DNA of 64,000 bases from Lucinisca nassula (taxonomy: Eukaryota; Mollusca; Bivalvia; Lucinida; Lucinidae). This document shows, piece after piece, positions 10,393-20,600 of the stretch. Position 1 is the stretch's first letter, and every line of letters begins with the position of its first letter. The translations under genes and the position numbers were made by a program. The notes below the pieces were generated by a model. It was not told where the DNA came from, did not search any database, and was given only the letters and a program-made list of their open reading frames with translations. The DNA is taken from positions 121,741,223 through 121,805,222 of the forward strand of contig OY757025.1 in assembly GCA_963580285.1 (NCBI GenBank), given 5' to 3'.

Positions 10393-10738
10393 CAGTCCAA
10401 CTTCAAGTGCTCGAACACCTTTGGGACCTCGAAAATCTGTTCCAGACTGGGGTAGTTAGAGCCACTGAGATTACTGTCAGGATGCATAACGAGATACTTT
10501 TAGACATCTTTTCGGTGTTCTATAATGAATATGTATGCTGTGTGTACTCATTAGAATCGCCTCATTGAGGCGATTCTAATGAGTACACACAGCATACATT
10601 TGCAGGATAAAAGACTAAAATCTTCTTAATTATCCCCCACTATTTCTTATGTAGAGGATTTCGCTAGGAGCTCAAGAATGGGTTCGACTCAGCCATGGTA
10701 AACGAGCCATCGGTGTTCAAGCCATCGAAGTTCTACTG
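10393..10738. mobile_element. MITE family E, Tc1/mariner-like, 346 bp
   Basis: TA on both flanks. The ends are CAGTCCAACTTC and GAAGTTCTACTG. Central hairpin GTGTGTACTCATTAGAATCG. A second copy of identical length is at 39125-39470. Confidence 0.85.
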
Positions 10739-10739
10739 T

Positions 10740-11882
10740 ACAGATGGGTTTGTTTCATGCAAAAATTTATGATAAATGCGATGATTTTGATTTTGAGATT
10801 GTAAATTTTCCTTTTTTGGATGGCGATGTTCCTGGTATGGCGTTTATATTTCGCAATTAATTCGATTTGCCAGAGAGTGTAGTCATGTAACTGACTTCAA
10901 CACTCGTAATAAATTGTTAACGGCTAAACTTCTTAATCAGGGTTATCGGTACCATAAACTACGCAAAGCCATTTCAAAATTTTATAGATGCCATTCTGAT
11001 TTAATTTCAAAATTCAACATTGGACATTAAAATCTCTTCTGCAACAAGGTCTATCGGGATATGGTGACTTAGTATACAAATTCAGAATAATTTATAACCG
11101 CAATGACTTCAGCACCAAATTTCATAAATCATTCTTCGATATAAAAAGATTGGGTACAACATAAATGTTATACGACAGACTGCATGCATGGTAGTTAACC
11201 CAATCATGGTTGACAACTTTGCTTCCCTCTTTAATTGCACACCGGTGGGTCAGGCCTCAGATTCTATGATGGTTCCTGTGTAAAGGCTTATTGAGAATTA
11301 GAGAGAGATCTAATTCAAGGTAATGTTGGCTGATGCCTGATACTCTGTCTCTGGTCGGGCCCATTTGAGTCTAACTGTTGGTTTTCTTTTGCTCCAGCAT
11401 TTCAGTGGTTTCTTGCTGTTGAGTCCTTACCGTTGTTTCATCTCTGTGGTTGTTTGATTATTTGTGTTCACGGAGATGTTGCACTGATGAGTTAGGAGGC
11501 CTTTATGCGGACTGAACAAATTATTTGTCTAAAATTGCGATGGAAATAAGGGCGAGGATTGTGGCCACGTAAAATCAATTTAAGCCCCTCAGTGGAATTC
11601 CTTTCCCTTGACCGTTCCAAGGCGGTTCTTCTGTCGCGATTAATTTTTGTTATGGTTTGCCTTTAGGTGTTTGTGTCGCTTGTGTTATTTTATTTTGGAT
11701 AGCCTATTGGCCATTTTGTGGGAAAGTAATTGTCCTTTTGGCTTTCCGCTGTTGGTGTTTCCATTAGGTCGGTTGTTGCATGTTTGTCTTACTTTCCCTT
11801 TGGTGTCTCTGATGGGAGCTATGGCTTGATTGTAATGATTCCTGATCATTGCCTCTACTTCTATGAATGGATGTTTAGGAAG
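10740..11882 (+). pseudogene. Degenerate reverse-transcriptase element, 3' part
   Basis: The plus strand, in several frames, encodes KIYDKCDDFDFEIVNFPFLD, then YGVYISQLIRFARECSHVTD, QGYRYHKLRKAISKFYR, and after further frame breaks RQTACMVVNPIMVDNFASLF ending SDSMMVPV and a stop at about 11284. I recognise this series as the conserved C-terminal part of a reverse transcriptase common in marine invertebrate genomes; the exact class (non-LTR or Penelope-like) I cannot settle. At least three frameshifts or deletions make it non-functional. The region to about 11882 (TTTGGATAGCCTATTGGCC, GGATGTTTAGGA) looks like its 3' untranslated part. It is antisense to the host gene, in the 2.9 kb intron. Confidence 0.72.
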
Positions 11883-12187
11883 TCATGTGATGTCAGGTAC
11901 AGTCATTTTTCGGAATTTATTTAGGAAATGGCTGAATGCTTTACAAACAGTAAGGACCTGATAAGTTGCTATGTTCTGCAGCATCTGATCTGAGCCTGCA
12001 CAGTTTGCTTCTACTGAAGCAATCTGATCTGGATCTACACGGTTTGCAAAGGAACAGCATATCTTTACTATTTCTGTCACTCCTTGCCCATTTTGAACAG
12101 TAGTGTTTGGGGGATCAGCATCTTCGGAATTAGGGATCACCTGCCAAACTGCATCCCCACATTCAGTAAGCGTTTGATCTGACTTAC

Positions 12188-12371
12188 CCAAAGGCTTGTC
12201 AAGGGTTGCCTGAGGACTCCGAGCTGCTGGAAGACTTGATCTTACAAAACCTCCTCGATGGAATGTTGGAGCATCTACTTCTGACATCGTACCATCATAC
12301 TCGACTGATCGACTGACCTGAGGGTTATATGTTACAACTGTAGCTCTACGTCGTGGGTCACGTGATCGGCC
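12188..12371 (-). CDS. SRCIN1/KIAA1217-like: Host gene exon, sickle tail/p140Cap family (pre-AIP3 region)
   Basis: A 184 nt exon, 61 codons plus one base. The acceptor is TATTTTTCAG and the donor is GTAAGT. The peptide starts GRSRDPRRRATVVTYNPQ and continues with SVEYDGTMSEVDAPTFHR, then reaches KPLG, where the final Gly codon is split across the intron and completed by the exon at 9311. The basic start, the VEYDGTMSEVDAPxFHRGGF block and the KPLG ending are, to my knowledge, typical of invertebrate homologues of human KIAA1217 and SRCIN1, cytoskeletal scaffold proteins. The open frame continues past the donor into intron repeats, but that tail reads as hairpin-MITE sequence and is not part of the protein. 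Confidence 0.85.
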
Positions 12372-12445
12372 CTGAAAAATATACAGAATGGGTGTTTTTA
12401 ACCCTCAAAGAGCCAATCAGATGATGTTTTCAGTTTGTTTTAATT

Positions 12446-12740
12446 GTTCAAATTGAGATTTAATATCCCCTTCAACACTGTATAGGTCATTTTGGAGACA
12501 TTGCTTCCAATTTTGTGGGACTTTTACCCAAGACTGAGATGAAATGACTTCTCTAGTCCTGCTGCCCAATGAAACCAATAGGGCTTACATGCATTGGATG
12601 GTCCAACTCACACCACTTTGCCTGGGCAGGCTTAGTCCTTCTAAGTGGTTTACCAGTACTCATGTGCTGTAGTTTCAGCTCTGAGTGGAAGCACCATGCA
12701 GCACAATCTCTTTCTCATGGCCCCAACAGGCTGGGGCCCA
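12446..12740 (-). mobile_element. SINE family A copy
   Basis: Tail-first on the plus strand: GAGATTTAATATCCCC to GGCTGGGGCC. Diverged from the younger copies. Confidence 0.8.
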
Positions 12741-12842
12741 ACATTTTCAATTTGTATTTTTATTTACAGAAAATGAAGTTTGAAGGCATGTGAGTCCTCT
12801 GCTAGGAACATAATGTCAAACCTTTTATCTATGAAAAATAAG

Positions 12843-13142
12843 ATGGCCCCCGCCCATCGGGGCTTGAAGAAATAAATGGGCTGCATGATGCTTCCACGCA
12901 GAGCTGAAACCGACCTGCACACGAGTACTGGTAAACCACTTGGAGGATATAAGCCTGCCCAGGCAAAGTGGTGCGAGTCGGCCCGTCCATGCTTATAGAC
13001 CCTATTGGTTTCATTGGGCAGCAGGGCTTGGGATGTCATTTCATCCTAATGTCGGGTAAAAGTCCCACAAAATTGGAAGCAACGTCTCCAAAATGACCTT
13101 TACAGTGTTGACAGGGATGTTAAACCTCAGATCAAACAAACA
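12843..13142 (+). mobile_element. SINE family A copy with 12 bp target duplication
   Basis: Flanked by ATGAAAAATAAG at 12831-12842 and 13143-13154. Head ATGGCCCCCGCCCATCGGGG; tail CTCAGATCAAACAAACA. Confidence 0.88.
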
Positions 13143-13220
13143 ATGAAAAATAAGGAAAAAAAAAATATACATACATTGTTAACAGCTACATAATTTTCCT
13201 TGGCATATTAAGGCTTTATA

Positions 13221-13485
13221 GGTCCACGCCCATCGGGCTTGGGAGAAATGGCTTGACCTCACGGGCTAAAACTGACTACACAAGAATACTGATAAACTGC
13301 CCAGAAGGTCTACGCCCGCACAGGCAAAGTGATGCTAGTCAGACCATCCATGCATATTGCATTGGGGAGCAGGGCTTGAGATGTCATTTCATCTCATTGT
13401 TGGGGTAAAAGTCCCACAAAGTTCAAAGCAACATCTGAAAAATGACCTCATTAGTGTTGACAGGGATGTTAAGCCTCAATTTGGT
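13221..13485 (+). mobile_element. SINE family A copy, older
   Basis: Head CCACGCCCATCGGGCTTG, end GGGATGTTAAGCCTCAA, with many substitutions and a missing segment. Confidence 0.75.
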
Positions 13486-13519
13486 AAGCCGTACAAATTC
13501 TTACATGTTGTCACCTTAA

Positions 13520-13720
13520 TCCTTATCCTGCTGAATAAATTAATATAGCCACACCCGTTGCTAATTATCAACCAATCAAATTACTTGATTTAATGTATTT
13601 GTTCAATTCTCAAACTACTTGACAAACAGTGTAGATCCTGATCAGATGGCTTCTTCAGAAGCCATCTGATCAGGATCTACACTGGAAAGGTAGGTGTTGT
13701 CATGTTCATTCCAATCAGGG
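13520..13720. mobile_element. MITE family G copy
   Basis: TTAA on both sides (13516-13519, 13721-13724). Central hairpin AGATGGCTTCTTCAGAAGCC. The left end has drifted (TCCTTATCCTGCTG). A second partial hairpin arm (AAGAAGCCATCTGGTCTGG) follows at about 13747. Confidence 0.78.
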
Positions 13721-14005
13721 TTAAGGTTTATTCAGTTGCATTTTCTGAAGAAGCCATCTGGTCTGGATCTTCACTGTTTGCAATGGTAGGGGTTGTCATG
13801 AACAGTAGGGTATGGGTTAAAATCTATTCTACATGTCTACAACCAGTCATGGCTCTTGTGAGACTGCCCTCAGGTTTACCTTAGCCTCTGCTGGTTCCCG
13901 TTGCAGTTGGCACTCTACTCAAACAAGAGCACCGCATGCGGGTGCCAACGCTGGGCTGCATCCCCTTTTCACAATGAACAACTAGTCCGAGTTTCAAGTA
14001 AATAT

Positions 14006-16434
14006 TGCAGGGTCAAAGGGGTCAAGGTCACTGAACCCTGGCCGCTTTCAACCAAGCAAGACCGGACATACGCATTGGCCGACGGACAGGCGGAGCGACA
14101 CACCCTTAAAACTTATGGCATTAAATAGACCTCTCACATAGAGTGTAATTAATTAAGCTACTTTAAAATTGGAGAGACTGAAGAGGAGGAAGGACAACTA
14201 AGGCAGATTTCTGCTGAATAAAATATAGTATAATCTAGTATAAAACACTTAATGTCAAAAGGCAATCTTGTCTCTCTCTCGTTAGATCTGTACTGTAACC
14301 CTCTCATAGATTAGCTACGGTATCTCTCACTGGTACCCTCTTTCTCTACCAGGATAGTCTGTATCTAGGTTAAGGTCATCTCAGGTCATAGGAATTAAGG
14401 TCAAGGTCACATCAGTGAGACAAACTGATCCTAAGTGAAGGGCATGACCCAACAATAAAGAACAGTTATCTCCCCTTTACATCATGGACAGCGGCATATG
14501 TCTTATTAAAATGTAATATTACTCATTGAAATTTAGACAAGGGCAGGCACAGCATAACTGATGCATACGCCCTAATTAACGGTCCGTTAACTATGCAAAT
14601 TAACGTAATTAATTATTCAAGAACTTTAGCATGACTTGTATATAGACTTAAGGTGCTAGCATAACTAACACTTCTCCAGAGAGCATCAGCATAACTGGTG
14701 CATGTTCCGGAATGTTAAACTTTAATTAAGAAATGCTTAATAGCCAATTAAGAACTTCAGATTTAATGAAAAATCATTAATGCATAAGTAATCTAATATC
14801 TGATGCAATATTAGCAAAGCTATTACTTGGTTTAAGAAAATAAAACCAAGTTAAGCGTAGAAGTAAATCCAAAAAGTTAAACTCTAACAGTAATAAGAAA
14901 AAGAAAACATTATCTTTAGTTCTCCCAGGCTCTTTCCTTTCAAGGCTGTAAATACGGTATCTTGGCTGACGTATCTAAAAATAGCACAGACTCATTCCTG
15001 CATTGCTGAGGGAAACCCTTTGTACTGTATACATGTATCTATAAATAGCACCAAGGTCACAAGGTCGCTGTCGTCGAATGGGGTACTGGAACGAGCCTGC
15101 AAGTCTAAGACATTTGGAAATTCAACAAAACAATATTAAATCAACAGCAAATTGTAAATTCAAACCAAGAACTCTTCATAACTGTAACTGTAACCAGACA
15201 TCAGCCTCCATCCTTACTTCTTCAACTGTCAGTATCTACACAATGAAAACTTGGTGAATTATATAATGCGGCTTCTGCTGCTTCTCAGAGGATCAGCGCA
15301 CAGAATGCCAGAGAAAGGATACGATCTTCTTTATATATGGGCCCGGACCGATAGCGTTGTGCGGATTTGGTGGAGATCTTGGCGGTTTGGGTTGAAATCG
15401 TGGCTAATTTGCATAGAGCCGGCAATTCTCGGGTCGGGTGGACTAAGATTCCCCCGATCAATACACCTAAAACTGAAAAGTTATTCTTATTTTCTGTTAG
15501 AGACTATCTGTAATAGAAACAAACTTTCATCTGATTAATCTATCTTTGACGAAATCATAGAATTCGCAAGCTTAGTCGCTCATTCTAGCGCATTGCCGCA
15601 AGCGCGTCAAGTTCGCGGAACAGCCATTGGAAGAGCCATAAACATAAGGACGCCTGCGCAGTCATTCTGTTCATTCGGTTCAACTCGGCTCTGTCCATGC
15701 AGCTAGTACTAAAAGCACAAGGAAAAGTTCGCGAAAAGATGTCAAAATTTCTGTCAAGTTTACTCCTTGTTCGAGTCGTGTCACCAGTCGTCATTAGGAC
15801 TTTCTATCACTGTCGGTAATAGATTAATCAGTCAAACAGGTAAAATTATCGTAACCGTCGTAGTTGGCTTGTTCTGAGTCGAAGTTTCTGTCGTCATGCG
15901 TTTTCGTGGTACGTTTGGTGAATCACAGAATGAGGTCACTAGGTGAATGTCTTTTTGGTGTACAAATTGATCTTGACAGCCTGTGATCACCCATCATCAG
16001 TCGTCATCGATCACCACCAGTCATCATCATCATCATTCATCATCCATCAATCATCATCATCATTATTATCATCATCATTCACCAATTATCCTCATTCACC
16101 AATCATCACCATCATCATCATCCTGGTATATGAATGTCGTTTGACGTGTCACCAGTAACAATTCAGTTCTAATCATCAGCCTGGCAAATGAATGTTGTTT
16201 GACGTATCTCAACCAACAGTAGCTTCCATCACCGATCACTCACCATCATCACATCATCATCATCAGCAGCAGACTCTGATCGATCACTTGATAGATCACT
16301 CGATACTTTATCTTCCTGGTGAAAGAATGTCACATGACGCATCTCCGGTGAAACATCTAATGCCTACTTATGACCGCCAACTGCACTTCTTTCTTATTAT
16401 TAAGGTTATAAGGAGCCGCAGGCTGACCCCTACA
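14006..16434 (-). repeat. 3' LTR of the retrotransposon (2429 bp)
   Basis: Same length and sequence as the right-hand LTR apart from three single-base differences (about 0.12 percent). The outer edge is TGCAGGGTC after the duplicated ATAT. The inner edge is TACA next to the purine tract. Confidence 0.95.
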
Positions 16435-16449
16435 ACTACCCCCTTTTAA
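16435..16449 (-). other. Polypurine tract
   Basis: Directly upstream of the 3' LTR the minus strand reads TAAAAGGGGGTAGT, a short purine-rich run in the position expected for plus-strand priming. Confidence 0.75.
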
Positions 16450-16798
16450 AATGTTTGATGGTCCCTCACAAACATTTTAGATAGTCCATGCCAACAATTC
16501 TACTGACTTATAGATGGCGACATGTACCATCAGAAATAATCTTCCTAGTGAATGAATGTCATATGAAGTATCACCCGCAACATTCTGATTCTGTATTTCC
16601 TGGGTAGCAACCAGTACTTGCAACATGGATGGTGCCTTGTACATGGGCAGAGCATGAGATACAGGGCACGGGTCTGGAACCCGTAACCAGATCATGATTC
16701 AGGCGCTTAACCACTACTCTTTTGTGCTCCTTATAGAGTGGACTTAACCATTGCTGACACACAGGCCAAAGTGCACAACACTTTTCACTTAATTTTAT

Positions 16799-17575
16799 TT
16801 ATTTTCTTTCTCTGCTTCTGTCCCTCCTCCTTCTGTCTTCCCTCTCTCTGTCTTCTCTCCGCCTCCGTTCTTGCCTGTCTCTTTCCTCTTTCTTCTCCTT
16901 TTCGTCATAGTAATTTAACCTCTTCTCTAATCTTTCTATTAATTTCTCCTGCCTCTCATTCACTTTCCTCTGGCCCTCAATGAAGTTGAATGAGCTGGTT
17001 AGCGACTCGCAAGTGTTGTTGTATAGCTGTGCTATGCTGGCTTCCATTCTCCTCATAAAATCAATGTCCATATCTGTCTGGATGCTCTTGTCTTCTGTCA
17101 CTGCCCCCTTTTCTTCTGTCACTGCCCCCATGTCTTCTGATCTCTGGGGCGTCAGCTCCATTGGCACCTGCTCCAGAAGCTGAGGCAGGATGTCCTCAAC
17201 ACTTCCGGGTGTCTCCGCTCCTATAGACTCAACTCCGATGTTCAGCCAGTGCCTGTTGCTCTCCTCCCTACTCAGTTTCACTATGTCCTGTCCCAAAATC
17301 ACGTATCTCGGGGTGGCAGAAACTTGCAGGGCCACAAGGTCCTGGATGGTGTCTACTTTCTCTCTGTGCCCTGGCGCCTCCTGGTGCTTCACAAACTTGC
17401 TGTTGTCCCCTGTCCTGAAATCACACCCGACACACAAAAATGGCACCTCATATTCAGTCACGTGCTTCTTATAATAATGGTCCTCAACTCGGTTCTTTCT
17501 CCCCACATAGCCACAGGGCGTACACCTGTAGGCTCTACCATTCTTCTTGGCTATCTCAAGCATCTTGGAGGCCAT
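16799..17575 (-). CDS. ORF3: two C2H2 zinc fingers plus charged coiled-coil tail
   Basis: 258 codons, starting at ATG 17575 in a strong context (GCCATGG), 75 nt after the pol stop. Two fingers are visible: C18-x2-C21-x11-H33-x4-H38 and C48-x2-C51-x12-H64-x5-H70. A middle region (about 75-190) is acidic with Thr/Glu repeats. The C-terminus has a predicted coiled coil (VNERQEKLIERLEKRLNYY) and ends in an Arg/Glu/Asp-rich tail resembling RS/RE tails of RNA-binding proteins. It occupies the place of env in errantivirus-like elements but shows no signal peptide, membrane segment or fusion peptide, so it is not an envelope protein. It may bind the element's own nucleic acid or target chromatin; this is inference. 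I recognise no named family. An intact frame in a young element argues for function. Confidence 0.85.
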   Translation of the reverse strand: MASKMLEIAKKNGRAYRCTPCGYVGRKNRVEDHYYKKHVTEYEVPFLCVGCDFRTGDNSKFVKHQEAPGHREKVDTIQDLVALQVSATPRYVILGQDIVKLSREESNRHWLNIGVESIGAETPGSVEDILPQLLEQVPMELTPQRSEDMGAVTEEKGAVTEDKSIQTDMDIDFMRRMEASIAQLYNNTCESLTSSFNFIEGQRKVNERQEKLIERLEKRLNYYDEKEKKEERDRQERRRREDREREDRRRRDRSRERK

Positions 17576-17592
17576 GGCTGAAAGACAATTGT
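17576..17592 (-). promoter_or_regulatory. Candidate 3' splice site for ORF3 mRNA
   Basis: Minus strand ATTGTCTTTCAG ends two bases before the ORF3 ATG. A pyrimidine tract with CAG in this position is what a spliced subgenomic mRNA would need. A possible donor, AAG then GTATTA, lies in the leader near 23767, but other donors are equally possible. Confidence 0.5.
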
Positions 17593-17650
17593 AACATATC
17601 CTAAGTATCTGTGTCTAGATAGTTTTGACCTTGACCTTTGACCTTTTGAC

Positions 17651-20600
17651 CTAATTACTTCGTTTGTAACTACGGATTGCTCTATCCACCCATTTTGGTC
17701 TATTTTTCCCCTCATACTTCTTTAACTTATCATGGTGTACCACACGACTACCCCCCTCTTCAAGTTTTATCAAATAGTTCACATCATTGAGTCTTTTTAA
17801 CACCACACAGAGAACATAAATGTGCTGAAGCTTAGGACTAACCCCGGGCAATCGCCTCTCATGCAGATACCATACACATTCACCTTGTTCGTAGCGCAGA
17901 TGTTCAATCTTAGTGTCATATGCGTATTTGTGTCGCTTCGACGCGTTCTCAAGATGTCCGCGTGCTATGTCGTGAGCTGCCTCCATACGTTTTCGTAACC
18001 AGCTGACATACTCACCATACGAAGTAATGTGATGGGTGTCACTGCTAAGACCTCCACTTGTGAGTTCTGCTGGAATACGTACCTCCCTGCCTAACATAAG
18101 CATGTTCGGAGTAAACTTAGTTGATGCACTAGGTGTACTTCGAAATGCTGCGGCCAAACAACCAAGATTTAAGTCCCAGTTCTCTTGTTCCCCTTTTAGG
18201 TATGCCTTAATCATGCGTATTAAAGTCTTGTTAAATTTTTCTGCTTGACCGTTCCCTTTTGGGTTCCTAACTGAAGTTCGGGTCTTTCTCACTTCCATTA
18301 ACTTGCACAACTCTTGAAAAATCTGGCTTTCATAGTTGCTTCCAAGATCACTATGAATAGACAATGGAGCACCATATCTAGAGATAACCTCATTTAAGAT
18401 AACATTGGCTGTCGTGACAGCCGTAGAATCTGGGACTGCAAAAATTTCCACCCATTTTGTGAAGCTATCTGTTACAATTAACACATATCTGTTATTTCTG
18501 GGAGTGACAGGAAATGGACCAATCATATCAGTTGATAGGGTAGCAAGTGTTGCGCCTACCCTAAGGCTTCCCAGGGGTGCCTTGGGCTTCTTAAAAGGGA
18601 TCTTGTCAGCGGCACAAATATCACAAGCCAATACCCAGTTGGTAACATCATCTTTCATCTCATACCAGTAATATTTCATCTTGACCTTTTCATAAGTTTT
18701 CCTGCACCCAAAGTGCCCACCCAACTTTCCACTATGTACTTCTTGAAACACTTCCCCTTTTAAGGACCTGGGAACCAGCAGTTGATAATACTTTCCCAAC
18801 CCATTTTTCTGTAAACATTCTTTGTAAACCAAACCATGGTGCATACTGAGAGAATCCCATATCACCCAATAATGGCGCGCTGCTGGGCTCTTATTAACTG
18901 ATTCTGAATTGCTTGGTCTTTTATGGCCCTTCAACATGTGACTATACACAAATGAAATATCAGGATCGTCTTTCTGCCTTGATTCCAAGTCCTCGGCTGT
19001 ATAATTACTTAGGATTACCTTGTATGGTGGAATAGATTGGGTTTCAGCATTGCTCCCTGCCTCACCCCCTTCAGCTTTTCCACTCTGACCATCACCAGGT
19101 TGATCCTTTGACCTTGTATCTACAGCCCTTAAATTTTCCTTTGATTGCTTACCATTCTCTGTGATACCCCCTTTTCCATCAGTGCTACTCCTCGGCAAAT
19201 CCCTCTTTGTCTCTACTGTATCAATGCCCGTACTTACCAACCTCCGAGGGTCTTCAATCCCTACATGGGGACTAATCTCTTCAATGTTTACGGGACTACT
19301 TACTTCTTGTTCTGACTCCAATAAAAAATGCGTTTCGGACATGGTGCTGGATTTTACCCCTTCTCCAACAACATCATGACCCTCAACACATTGTACATCA
19401 GGTGTGACATCGAGCTTTCCTACCTTTGACTCGTCACTTAGTCCATTACTAATAGGGCCCATGGACTCTACAGTGCATGTCACCTGATTAACACTCTGGT
19501 TATACTCACCCCCATCTATCGGTTGGTATCTTGTCTCATTTCTTTTCATTAAACACCCCATCAGCAGAGAACTTTTCATATCTAGTGCCCTCTTTTCACA
19601 CTTTTTACAAGGCCAACATTTAAGTGGCTCCAACATATCTATCTCATTACACTGACAATCCCAAGGGCTCACACACCTGGACATTCCATCCGCATTTGCA
19701 TGACCACCTGCCCTTCGATACTCAATGACAAAGTCATAAGCTGATAGAATCTCCAAATACCGTGCCAACCTACCTCTAGGTTCTTTAAAGGAAAACAAAA
19801 ATGACAAAGCTCTGTGGTCAGTTCGTACTGTAAACTTTCTACCCAGAAGATACTGTCTATAGTATTCTATGAAATAGCGGACAGCTAATAATTCTTTATC
19901 TGTTACACAGTAGTTTCTTTCTGCCTTATTCAGCATCTTGCTTCCATAAGATATTACCTTTTCTTCACCCCCTTGAATCTGGCTGAGCACACCACCTATG
20001 GCGTAATCACTAGCGTCACAGTCTAAGAAATATTCTCCCTTGTCCAGAGGATATGCCATAATGGGAGGACTTACCAGTGCTTCTTTGAGCTTCTCCAAGG
20101 CCTCATCACACTGTTTTGTCCACCGAAATTCCTTACCTTTCTTGGTTAAATCTATAATTGGCTTCATCATGCTGCTATAGCCTTTGATATGGCGGCGATA
20201 ATAACTACCCAGGCCAATCAGTGCACGGGCCTGTGTTGCATTTTTGGGGGCTGCAAACTGCATAATTTTGGCCACATTGTCAGGACTAGGAAGAACACCT
20301 GATCCAGAGATGATGTGTCCAAGAAAATGCACCTCTCTTTGAAACAAATGACACTTGTTGGGTTTGAGTTTTAATCCAGCTGCTTCTATACGGCTAAGCA
20401 CAGCATCAACTCGGTCTGCATGTTCCTGAAATGTTCTGGCAAATACTACTATGTCATCAAGATAGATAAGACATGTCAACCAGTTGAGCCCATGCAAGAC
20501 AGCTTCCACAATTCTTTGAAATGTTGCACTCGAATTTTTCATTCCCATAGGCATGGTGCAATGTTCATATAAACCATACTTAGTAATGAATGCAGTTTTA

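Noticed and set aside
11883..12187. Open frame continuing past the host exon at 12188
   Set aside because: A GTAAGT donor ends the exon in the right phase, and the extension reads as hairpin-MITE sequence.
15251..15538. 95-codon ORF repeated identically at 25152-25439
   Set aside because: It lies in the LTRs on the strand opposite to the element's transcription and is duplicated only because LTRs are. No recognisable domain.
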